From assembly GCF_949628265.1 (NCBI RefSeq), contig NC_088789.1:19585883-19649882 (forward strand): a stretch of DNA of 64,000 nt, read 5' to 3'. The position numbers were made by a program, and so were the translations under genes. The notes beneath the pieces were generated by a model. The model was given only the letters and a program-made list of their open reading frames with translations. It ran no database searches and was not told the origin of the DNA. Positions 53,102 through 64,000 of this stretch are shown piece after piece. How positions within the stretch are numbered: the stretch's first letter is position 1; each line of letters starts with the position of its first letter. This DNA comes from Cloeon dipterum. Lineage: Eukaryota > Arthropoda > Insecta > Ephemeroptera > Baetidae.

Positions 53102-54684
53102 TCATTCGTCATCCTCGCTTTTGCTGCTCTCATCGTCGTCGAACTTTGCCAAGTACGAATCGTACATGTGGCTGAAGCTGCCCTCGCCTTCACCCTCGTC
53201 CTCGCCGCTCTCGGAGGCCTCGCTGCCGCCGTCGTCGTCCGACTCGTACGAAAAGAGTCCTTTGCCCTGGCCGATCTTGTGGCTGTGCGCCCCGTACCCG
53301 CCAAAATCGCCACCCCCACCCTTGTGGCCCTCGTCGTCGTCGTCTGAAGAGTGGCTGCTGGAGTAGCTGCCGCTGTCGTGCCACGAGTCGCTGTCCTCAC
53401 CGCCCGATTTTTTGCCGTGCCCGCTAGACGACTCGTGACCCCAAGTGTCGCCGTCCTTCTTATCGAAGCTGTCGCTCTTCTTGTAGCCGTTGTCGCCCTT
53501 GTATGACTTGGAGTCGTGGTAGCTCGACTCCTTCTTGCCCCCTTTGTTGCCGCTACCGCCGCCGCTTGAACTGCCGCTGGCCGCCTCGTAAAGGTCACTT
53601 GGGGGACGAACTTGCACCTCTCTCACCACCGACTCGACTACGGCAGTGTCTTCCATGTCTTCACTGAAAAAATGATGCGAGCAGAGCAATGTGCCTTTAA
53701 CATATTATTATGAAATTATATGCAACATATTACTAATAACCCGAAAATTGTAATAGGTTTAAAAATAATTATTTTAGGATCATTTTAAGGTTACTGTTTT
53801 GTTGCTTAATTATTTAATTACTGAGAGTTATCTTAATGTGCAGCTTTTTTTAAATAGGTGCTCTTATAATAATTTAATTTTTAACAAAATTTAGGTAAAT
53901 AAATTGTCAATGCGAAAATAATTGAATATTGTAATAAATACTAAGTATAAAAATAATAAATACGCATAGTCCGGAAATAGTAGTTTCTTTTAAGTGTTTT
54001 AATTTATGATTTTTACCAATTAAAAAATAAAATGCCATTAAAAACGGCAAATTCCTTTTCCAATACCAAAAAACTCGTAGAAATATAGTATTTTGAAGGT
54101 GACCAAAACTTATTCATTAAATATGAATAAGTTGAACACTGAATACGCTAGAACTGGCCGAGCCATAAAATCCCTAATTAAATCGTTGAGGCTGAAGTCT
54201 AGTAATTAATTTTCCAGTCCAGAACTATCAGTATTTTGGTGAGCTTGAATTTGAGCTTTCAATAATTTCAGTAGTCACCTGGGGATATTTTTTTGTTTTA
54301 CTTCCCCGTCGTTTGCGAGCAAAAGAGGTAAAAAGGAACCAAAATCTCTATGGTTTATTGATTGAAAATTTTAATTTGCGAACGTCAAAAACTATGCAAG
54401 CATCGATTTATTTCACCTAAAATTGTCACTTAAACAAATTTCCCTTGAAAATATCAATAACTTCCTTTTTGAAATTTTTACAATTTTTTAACCTGAGTGA
54501 ATTCAACCAAATTGAAAGAGTTGCGTTGTTTGAATTGAACAAAAATGTATTTACTCTAGCAAACGTTTTGTCTATCGATTACATAGAACAAAATCACTCA
54601 CATGTGCGCTACCCCTGCGAGAGCAAGCGCCGCGCAGAGGAGCAGCCCCGCGGCGGCCGTCCTGATGCAGTGTCCACCGATCAT
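53102..54684 (-). CDS. Secreted acidic Ser/Gly/Asp-rich protein D
   Basis: Two exons (54602-54684 and 53102-53663, minus strand) join in phase 2 into about 214 residues. Exon 1 encodes a signal peptide (MIGGHCIRTAAAGLLLCAAL, ending near LAGVAH). Exon 2 has a short conserved-looking part (DTAVVESVVREVQVRPPSDL, then YEAASG), a glycine/serine/lysine stretch with SYKGDNGYKKSDSFDKK and SGHGKKSGG, then an acidic serine-rich C-terminus (SYESDDDGG, ending SKSEDDE). It has the same general plan as A-C (signal exon, ASG motif, low-complexity tail) but is acidic and serine-rich, with far fewer histidines. It could be a diverged paralogue or an unrelated matrix protein; binding of calcium or mineral is speculation. 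A TATA box lies at 54726-54733. Confidence 0.78.
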
Positions 54685-54725
54685 GTCAATTCGTGACTGA
54701 TGCCGTCCGATCAGGGGCCTACCAC

Positions 54726-54733
54726 TATATATA
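54726..54733 (-). promoter_or_regulatory. TATA box of gene D
   Basis: TATATATA about 42-49 bases upstream of the gene D start codon on the minus strand. Confidence 0.6.
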
Positions 54734-57700
54734 ACACAGCAAGTTTAGTGGCAAAACTGTCCACCGGGAGTTGCAGAAGGAAGCCAGAGTGCTGCGGCAC
54801 TTTTTTCCTCGCCCGCTGCTTTCTCCTTCCGCAGATAAGACGCGAACCTTCCGGGTAACGGCTCATCTATTATTTTTTCATGCACCGATAGCGCCAAACA
54901 TGCCAATTAGCCAGAAAATGTCGTGTTTTGCAAAAGAATCGGTCTCCTTGCTTTGAACAGGAAGATATTGTTGTCAATTGAATTTCTCAATGAGCCGACG
55001 ACTCCCTGGACAGACAGAATTTCTTTTGTTATTTCCTCTTTTGATACCCATTGCATAACTGAATTCACTCGACAGATGCCATTCAAACTTCAAACAAACA
55101 GTTAAATGAAAAATATAATTATTAAAAAAGTTTTGAACATAAAAGGTTTGACGAACAAAAAAAAAATAACAAAATTAATTCTAGAGTATGCCGCATACAA
55201 AAATTTGTATTTTTGAAACACAATACTAAATAGAATTTTTCAAACTCTATGTGATATATGAAGCAAAATATGACTTTTTCGAGATTGAATTAAAAACTAA
55301 AACGTGGACACTCGGAAATAGGTGTTTTTCTGGTTTAATATTTTGCACACAAATATTTTGGCCAATATTTTGGGCGATTGTTTCTTTGGCTCAGTGCCGC
55401 GTGATTTTATATATGTATCTGATCGTTTTTGCAGACTTCTGCTAGCATTGTATGCCATTTCTTGCTGTAATTTGTTCTTGATTGTATGGCAAGAATAAAC
55501 AATAATAATTATAAGGGACAACTAGAACCCTAGATTAAATCGACACTCAGTATTTTTATTAAAACTTCCTCTGAAGAAAAGAAAATTTTGGCGTATAAGC
55601 AACAGACGGTAACTCGTTATCACCTTCTCCAGAAAGCCAAGGAAGTTTTAGGGCCATCAATCCTTTTTCTACCTGTAAAATATGTTTTTTACGCAGGTTG
55701 GAAGTAATTGATCGCGTGCAAACATTCAAAACCATTCAAATTCAATCTGAACAATCCATCCCTCTTTTTAAATCCTAGAATGCAAGGGATTATTAGAAAC
55801 TAATGCCTTGTTAATTAATTATATATTATATTAATACCCACGATAAGCATAGCTGACTATTAAACGTAACAACCGCTAGGATTCATGTTCAAGGGCAATT
55901 ATTATTCTCGTCAATAAATATAATCGTGCGCTTCGATTTTAAATATGAGTTCTGCCGGCTATTTCATACAGAATACAGATATTTTTCACTTCCAATTGAC
56001 TTTTAAAACAAATTTACGAGATATCCAAAAGCACCTGTGCTGACTGATTAGCTGAGTGGAACGTGTTCATTCACTCCTGACATCTCGAGGCGCCTCGCGG
56101 AATTCCTCTCGAGGCAATCGCTACTTCGATGGCTTTCTATCAGATGACACTATCATATTAACCTCAAGAGGTATTGGCGTCGGCACTTGGCTATAGTCAA
56201 TATTTAGAAATAATAACGAGTTGGTCTCGTAAATGGCATCAATTTAGTTTTCAATCAATCAATACTATGCATGGTCATACGCACGGACGCGGCCACAAAA
56301 TTCCAACTCTAGTGAAAAAACCAGCCCGGAGCTAGAGCGAAAAAAGTAAAGGGTTGACGAGGGTTGCGGATCAATCACAAACATCAACCGCGGCAGGATG
56401 CTGTGCGACAAACTTGGTGATTGATCTGGACAGGTGTGCATAATACCAACGCGCGAAAAACTTTTTTGTTCCGCTGCTCATCCATAATATGTACTTGTGG
56501 CCGTGCTGTTTCCAAGGCAAAGAAATAAAATTTGGGAAGAAACACTCGTGACGATCGTGTAAATTAAAGAGGAATGTTACTGTCAACAGCAAAAAGTTGT
56601 TTTCGTAAACTTTAATTAGTCTGTTAGAATAACTTGAAGGTTAGGGACCCAAGAATTGCCTATTTTACAGGGAGTCAAAGTTTGCGATTTTTCGAGATTT
56701 TAGAAAACATTATCAGGTGCGTGTAATTGTAGCTTTTGGTTTGGTTTCTGGTTAAACAAATAATTGAAAATTTGGTGTCTTTTAATTTGCGGTGCGGTTT
56801 CGGTTTTGAACCTCGTGGCTTTGGTGCGGTTGTGGTACCAGAATAAGCAGCATCACCCTCACATAAATTTGAAAAGAGTTTTCAACTGGATTGACAAAAA
56901 GCCATTTTTAATATTATTTATGTCTTGAGTCTTGATAGGTTTTTTGTTAGGATTTTTTTATCATAATAGTGTCCAGCTCATTCAGACAAAAAACGAAAAC
57001 AGATTAATCGAATGAGACTTTTTTAATAATCCTTTTCTCTTGATTTTATCTCTTTGTACTTCTAAATCTCGATGAAGCTGCCTCCCTAGTCTTGGAATTA
57101 GAAGTACGAATAAAATATTTAATATTCTTCATCATTGCTTTCTTTCAGTTCCAAAATTACAATCAATAAGCTTGATCCAAAAATGTTATACCCAAATTTA
57201 ACACTCTAAAATTTTAAAGAAATTTCTCACAATCAGTACGTTTATGCTTTTTAGAACACATTTATTGAGGTGTCTCTAAAACGACCTTTCCCTGAGGTCA
57301 GCAGTGTTCAACGCACTATAATGTTGTCCAGTATCACTCCTCTTTAAAGCAGCACGACCGAAAGCAGCGTTTAGTGTGAGGCCCTCTTCTCGTCTCTCTA
57401 CTCGGATAAAAAGCCCCATCCATCATGAAGCGACGCGTCCCTTTCTCCAGACAATTTCCACCAGTCTGGAATCGATCTCAGATACGTTACTCTCACACAC
57501 TGTCCGCTCGCTACATTTTAATGACTACATTTTGTCAGCAGAAAGCTTTCCCGAAATCGTTGAACATTCCGTGCTTTGTTCCAACGACAGACACGTGTTT
57601 ATCACTTGCGCGCGAGAGGGAAAAAGCTGTGATTCGCAGGCAATAATCATCGGAATGGGCACTTAATAATAAGCGGTGGCGAAAGAAATGGTCAACGCGA

Positions 57701-60700
57701 TGATCTGGTAAAAACACTCTCTCATTACACTGCGGCCGCGTGTGCACATTGCTCGCGTTTAATGTGTGTGCATGTGTGGTGAGTGGCTTTTATTGCTGTG
57801 CGCCGGTTCCGGGGCCGCCGCCAGAGAGCACACTGCCCATATTTAGAATTCCGAACGGCGGCTGCGGGGTGTGCTGGAAATAGCTGCCAACCAGATATTT
57901 ATGCTCATAATGAAGGTTGGGACTTAAAGACGATCCATTTTTTTCTATACGTTTGATTTTACACGTCGGCATCAAATGTTAACTATTTGAACCATATAAA
58001 AATCGCGTAAATCGTCTTTTAATTCTTCTCAAAACCTAATATTCGCTAGAAATCGATTACTATTATGGTGTTAATTTCTTTCCTGTAAAATTTTATCGAG
58101 AAATCTGCATGAACTTGAAAAATGAAATTGAATAAAATAACTAGATGTTAGGAAATCACTTGAAATGCGGTTTTTCGGTCAGCAACCAATCGGAAAGACG
58201 GTAAAATAAGGTCTAAAACAATCTAATTGAAGTCCAAAATCGTTTTTACCATGAAAGATCGGTCGAACCCTTCTCATAAAAACAGCACTCACGAAACTCC
58301 CTTGGTGCTCCCCGAGCGGAATTGGCTGCTAATTAGTTTACGCGATCGAGTGCCGATTGCCTGCTTTCTTGAGTGGCCGGTTGGCACAGCAACACAATAT
58401 GAATTGAGCAAGGGCGCCTTGCTTCCGCTCGGGGGATGCTGTTTGCTGAAAGAGCGCCGAGAACAGGGAATTTGTTTTACAATTAGTGCAGGACGGACTG
58501 CACATTAGAGCCGAGGATATAACTGACAATGAGTCGTATGTCGGCTTTGCTGTTTGTGTTGAGCAGAGTCATGTGTGTGCGATGACGCCTGCCTGAACAC
58601 ACTGCACATTATAATGTTTCTGGTGAGTTCCCTCTCTCTCTCTCACTCTGGCTGATGCCATCGGGGGACTTATACTTTGCCTTCTCACGCTGGATTATGC
58701 CACTTTAATTGTGTTTCCGTGTTTGCTCGAACTCTGCAGCTGACTTGTATGTAATTAATTTTAAATTCCTTGCGGAGTGGCTAAAATAATCATTTGTGCG
58801 AACAATGTCGTCACTTACGGGCTTAACTTCGGTGTATTATACTCTGACTTTGGTTAATTTACAGAGCATTGGAATTAAAGTTTTAGACAAAATTATCGCA
58901 GAAATAAAACTTATTTTTTAATTATCACCAGGGAGGTTGAGTGACTGGGTTGACGAGATTTTGTAACTCGTTTTCTCTTTTGGAGCATTGCTTAGCAAAA
59001 AGCTGAACGTTTTCGATGGTCGCTGATTTTTTAATTTTGCTCAAAGGGTGAATTACTGCTGATATGAGGCTTGCCGACCAAAACAGCCGATGTGCAGTAC
59101 AAGATCGTGTAGTTTAATTTTTCCCTCTAAAAATCGCACTAAAAGCAATTCATCCTAAATTATTCCGCGCAAAGTTGAGAGCCATTCGATACAATTATGT
59201 ATTAAATTTCATTTTTAAAACACATTCTTACTAAGCAACAAAAACCAGTCCAAGAAATAATATTAAATGGTATAGAACAATATATTTCCAGGAAGTCCGA
59301 AAATGATCAAGAAAAATTATTCTGTACATAAAAATAAACTTTTTTATGTAGCTCTTTGTCCGAAAAAATCTTGTCATATAGAGATAACGCATTCTGCGCA
59401 TTCCCAAAAGTTTGACAACTGATTGATGACAAAATTTGTTTTGTAGCGTGTAATGTAGATTTTATCTTACTGTCAATTTTGTTTTAAATGAATACTTGAC
59501 TTGCAATTTCAAATTCAGTCCCTGATAAAATCAGCACAATATTGAACGTACCCGAAAAATGTCTGTAAATATTATTTGATTTAATGAAATAAATTATCTT
59601 ATCTTAATCTACTCTAATGTCAGCATAGCACCCTGGCTAAAACAGTCTGTTTCGGGTATTCACTTCTAGATAATCTAGAAATGTGTGTTAACAAATAAAG
59701 GTGGTTCAGATAAGCTAAAACATTTCCCAGAAGCGCAAAGTGATATATGGCATAATTTCCTTCAGATTTCTGCTAGCCTTGCAATCTTCCTTAAATTCTG
59801 TAATTTTAAAATGAATAAATAATATATTTCCTCCTTTAAAGCGATAATCTATATGCATTCGAAATCTTAAAACTACAGCAGATATCGAAGGACCGAAATA
59901 TTTTAAACTCAAACCTCATTCCATATTTAATATTACGTTGACGGGAAAGTTTTTTCTACAGGCATATTTTTTCAAGATGTTTGCGGTGAGAGTTGGAAAA
60001 GCGTGTTTTTCGGACATAAAAAACATTTGGTAATTTTCAAACGAATTTTTTACCTGGTAGCGTGCAAATATAACTACATACCGATTGTAAATAATTATTA
60101 ATGACTACACTTGGGGGTTGGGAAAATTGATTATATACCTCTCAGGGGGTCTTCGAACGTGTTTTTGGGCTACTGTAAACTTTGGCCAAAATCAGCACTC
60201 TCAGTGACGTTTGCTATTGTTTTTTGTCAACAGAAAACCGATTCTGAGGTCATTTATAAGTTTATTTCGAGTGTTTCACCAAAAATTTCAATTTTACACC
60301 TTACGTTTCTGTTCTAACCTGATAATTTTCCAATTCTGCCCGACGCAAATTGTAAATTTACAATTATTTTATTTATTGGCAAACCACTTTAATCTCAAGA
60401 CTGGGTAAAAAGACAGATATTCCTCGAAATTTGTAGGATTTAAACAAATATCAGACAATTTTAGATATGATAAATATGATAAATTTTGGTGAGAAATCTC
60501 TTAACTTTACAAATCAGTAACAGAAGAACTTTAAGAGAAGTTAAATGTATACATTAGAGTATGTGAAAACGTGTGTCCTTTGTAAAAATTTCTTAAAATT
60601 TACTTACAATACAAAAGTTAAAAAATTATTTCGTTTCAATTTAATTGCAGTTAGAAGAATTTTTATTACGTTGATAAGCTAACTAACACGTTGATAAGGT

Positions 60701-61259
60701 ACAATACATTCCTTCAGGAATATTCCAATTATAAGTAAATTGATAACGAAAAATGGCATGATCTTTTTTCGATCAGTGCAATCAGCCCAGATAACATTGT
60801 AAATTCGTCAAATAAAAAAAGCAGGTCGCAGGCTGTCAATTAGCGTCTCGCAAGAGGGTTCATTAAAAATCTAATTGCACGACCGATAAGAAATCAAAAC
60901 GTTATCTCGGCCGGCGGCGTTCTGCGACAGCAAAGAAAATATGCAGTGCTGATATCAGAGGCGCAGTTGGTGTCTCCGCACAATCTGATTTTGTCATGCA
61001 AACCGTGCGGCGTCCCGCGGAAGTGTTTAATTGTGGGTGTTGCACTTCCCTCTGCAAGGGCGGAGCTGCCAAATTAAATGGACCAATTTGATATGATTTT
61101 ACACAATAAAATAGGCGTTTAGAGATTCTCCATTGTTCGGTGGCAATTTCGAATTTTAAACGCGCCGATGACGTACGCCGCGCGGTAGCTTAGCAACAAA
61201 GCCGCACGCCAGAAATGATAATATTCTCGAATTTGATTGTAAAAGTCGCGAGTCTTGTC
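54734..61259. other. Long non-coding stretch downstream of the cluster
   Basis: About 6.5 kb with no gene I can support. AT-rich sequence alternates with CpG-richer islands near 56040-56580, 57280-57830, 58230-58720 and 60830-61060. These islands lack conserved protein motifs and splice-linked frames, so enhancers or non-coding exons are more likely than protein exons. A short (TC)n run lies at about 58629-58648. Confidence 0.4.
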
Positions 61260-61531
61260 GAACACACGGGAGACAACTTTATTTTTCGCTGCTCTCTTCG
61301 GAGGTCCATCATCCATCACGGGTTCATCTGTCCGCGGCCGGGCCCCCCGCTCTCCCTTCCCCTTCGCCTCTTGTTTTAACTTTTCACGCCTGTTTGTGTC
61401 TGTCGGTGCTTCCAGGCAGCGAGGACGGCGACGGCGCTTAGACTCTTTCGTGTAAATTCAGTGTCTCGTGTGTGTTTGTTTTTTTGTCTGCAAGACTTTT
61501 CGAAGAAGGAAAGTGGATTGATTTTCGTCAC
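61260..61531 (+). promoter_or_regulatory. Candidate promoter and non-coding first exon
   Basis: A CpG-rich, pyrimidine-rich stretch ends in a strong donor (CACG|GTGAGT at 61532). It resembles a 5' UTR exon of a plus-strand gene whose coding exons lie beyond the window. No coding exon that would accept this donor was recognised downstream. Similar CpG-rich sequence continues at 62880-63400, with a TATA-like CATAAATA near 63358. Confidence 0.25.
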
Positions 61532-64000
61532 GGTGAGTCTGAATTTTTGCACTCTCGATTTCGGCGGTATTTTATTTATTAATGGACACTGATGTGTGTC
61601 AAGTTTGCTGATTAAAGGAGTAGTGTGGGCCGAGATAGGAATCGTGAACGGCTTGTGACGTGAATGAACGGCAAAGTGCACGTGGGCGACGCCGACAAGC
61701 GTTAGAAATGGAAATCATTCACAAAAATTAATTGAGTAAATGACACCTCGCTGGAGCTCGAGTTGAAAGTTGTATCAAGGCGAGAGTGTGTGCAGATTAA
61801 CAAGCTGCGCGTGACGCAACAAAGGGCGAAGGTGTTTAATAAAGTGGAATGACACTGCCGAATTGAGAGATTTTTTTAGCTTTGCTTTAATCAGTCTCAA
61901 AGGGAAAATTAAATTTATCTGGGCAGCTGCAAAATTTTACGGTCTCACATTAAGGCTGTTAATTGCATACACGATCGTCTGTTTTTTTTTTTTGCTTCCA
62001 ATCGTAATAGGACCATCAAAAGAGCTCGAATCGTGCAATTTAAAACCATTTCAATCACACTAAAAATCGCAAAGTGGTGTAAAATAGACAAAATTGTACA
62101 AATATTGAGCCTGTGTGAGAGAATATTTATGTTTGTTTTTCTTTCACGCAAAATTTTCAAATATTTAGTCTCTAAACAAAGCAAAATTTTTCGTGTTTAT
62201 TGAAACTCGGTTTCGGGGCAGTTTTTAAATTTATTTTTGAACCTTTTTATTTCTTTATGGGGAAGAAATGAAAACACAAACATTAACATCAATAAAATTT
62301 GAACCTCCTAATTATCAATAAAATTTGAACCTCCTAATTATCAATAAAAACACACCTGCCCTCTTTTAATTGCAAAAGTAAAAAACACGAATTTTGAACA
62401 TAATATCAAAGGTCAGAAACCTATTTATCTGAACGTAATTCACTTGCTAATACAGGTAGTTCGATCATACTCAATCAAAGCGAATTTATCAACAACATAT
62501 GTGAAAATCAGAATGGCAACTTTTCGGTGACAATTTTTTAAAATATTTACTGAAATAAACTTTCTTGATTCTCTTACATCAAGAACTAAAAATTTTAACT
62601 AGAATTTGAAGTGGTAATATATTTTCTAATAAGGATATACAAATACGCCAATTCTTCGAAATGCATTTGTCCTGTTAGAGCCAAAAATACAACAGATGGT
62701 TTTTTTTGTCCGCAGTATCATTCGACTTGGCTCAAAGTGGGGAGAGCGATTTTGACGCTCACCGAATTACACACTCGGCTCGCAATCAAAGCACGTACGT
62801 ATAAAAGCTTTCATTGATTTACGGTTAATCGCTCGGCTTTTATTACTCTCTTTACTCTGCCCGTTTTTGGAGTTTGAAAGTAGTAAAAAGTCATGTCGAA
62901 CAGGGGAAACCGCTCGTTTTTCAACAATGTTCCGCCGATTTGGCGCTTTTTATTTACGCCGCGTGCGCGCGCGACTGGTTCTCTTTCGCCCACACGATCG
63001 ACACACGGACGAAATAATCCCACACACCGGTGACGCATTAGCATATTGCGACCAACCGACGGACCGACCGGCCAGACAACATTATTTTCATTCATGCCGA
63101 CGCGAGGGCAGGGAAAAGTGAGTTTCGCCTTGGCAGCTGCGCGTCCCTGCGCTGCCTTCACAGTTGTTGACCACCGTGCGTCTCGTGGGCCCGCTAAACC
63201 TGCCGCGGGCGTACCGTATGTTGACGTATTGCGAATTAACAAGGGGATCTCGTCTACCTCGGTCGACGTAATTGCCCAAAGCGTGCAATAACTCAAGTCA
63301 CGCCCTTTGAACCTGCTGCAGCGCGCTCAAAGTGCACGTTCAGCGTTCAGCGGACTGCATAAATACTCGATCTCCAGGGGGTCTGCTCTCCGTCTAACAC
63401 AATATTGATGTTTGATTGACGACACTAGCCAAGAATTTAATAGCTATCGCTTCGAGGAAACGTTGAATTGGATATTATCTTCATTGTTTGTAGTTTTATG
63501 GCTTGTGTAGAACGGAGTCTCTTTCCTTATTTAAATATATGTGCAGCGTTGGAAAATTGCGACGTGTCAAATGAATATCACGAAGTAGCGGCTCAAGATG
63601 ATGAAGATTGATAGAGTTGAAATAGAAACCGTACTGTAAAGCGAATAAAAGGTTTAAGATGAAAGTTAATTAGCAATACCAATTAAGGCCAACAATTAAT
63701 GATTTCTTCAATAATTATTTGGTCCCTGCCAAAGTCGGATGAAAGAATGATTTCAATAAATATGTTCTAACATAAATATATAGAGTAAAAATACGGGCAG
63801 CTAAAGGGCTCAGACCAAAGAGACAATTTTGTTTGCTAATACAATAAAGGAAAAATAAAAAATACTGTTTTTAAGATGTTCAAAAATTACATTTAAAAAG
63901 TACTGAATTTTATTAAAAAATAGAACGAATTTAAAAGTGTTTGGCCATTTAAAGGGGAATCTTTAAGCACAAATTTTGGTCTTCTAGCTTAATTATAAAT
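61532..64000. other. Right end of the window
   Basis: No coding gene is supported. The stretch contains a 26-base tandem repeat (62288-62349), a CpG-rich island at about 62880-63300, and AT-rich sequence to the end. It may be intron of a gene that starts near 61300. Confidence 0.35.
62288..62349. repeat. Tandem repeat of 26 bases, about 2.4 copies
   Basis: Two perfect copies of a 26-base unit (starting ATCAATAAAATTTGAACC) at 62288-62313 and 62314-62339 are followed by ten bases of a third. Perfect identity points to a recent duplication, so copy number may vary between individuals. Confidence 0.9.

Overview
The window looks like nuclear DNA from an insect. Genes are split by short, AT-rich GT-AG introns, the spacers are AT-rich, several proteins are animal-specific (calnexin, ING, MPHOSPH6, a mitochondrial KAT/AadAT), and there is a cluster of glycine/histidine/lysine-rich secreted proteins of the kind found in insect cuticle. 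The order cannot be told from what is here. All gene models below were built by hand from splice sites, reading-frame phase and recalled family sequences; no search was run.

Layout. 379-5138 (+): a 14-exon protein with two BTB domains and a UBA/CUE-like tail. 5768-6424 (-): MPHOSPH6, an exosome cofactor. 6961-9143 (+): a mitochondrial kynurenine/alpha-aminoadipate aminotransferase, tail-to-tail with calnexin at 10335-15114 (-). Calnexin carries two alternative membrane-spanning exons and a 9-base microexon. 17441-28351 (-): a 14-exon gene for a 1,212-residue fusion of a SufS/NifS-like cysteine desulfurase module to a TtcA-like PP-loop tRNA thiolase module. 29441-32817 (+): CTP synthase, divergent from the fusion gene. 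34074-35744 (-): an ING4/5-type PHD-finger protein. 37147-54684 (-): four secreted low-complexity genes, all on the minus strand, each with a TATA-like box close to its start codon. About 54700-64000: no gene could be supported, though a promoter-like exon with a splice donor near 61530 may open a plus-strand gene that runs out of the window.

The fusion gene is the most interesting element. One polypeptide holds what looks like a complete PLP-dependent sulfur donor (PLP lysine, catalytic-type cysteine, EHH-N-LPW motif) and a complete TtcA-type acceptor enzyme (SGGKDS loop, CxxC, C-terminal CPAC). Every exon junction keeps the reading frame from one module to the other. This suggests a self-contained sulfur relay for RNA thiolation, separate from the usual eukaryotic URM1/CTU1 route; the function is inferred. 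The housekeeping genes around it (CTP synthase, calnexin, ING, aminotransferase) show no evident functional link to it. The low-complexity cluster looks like tandem duplication with later gain or loss of introns.
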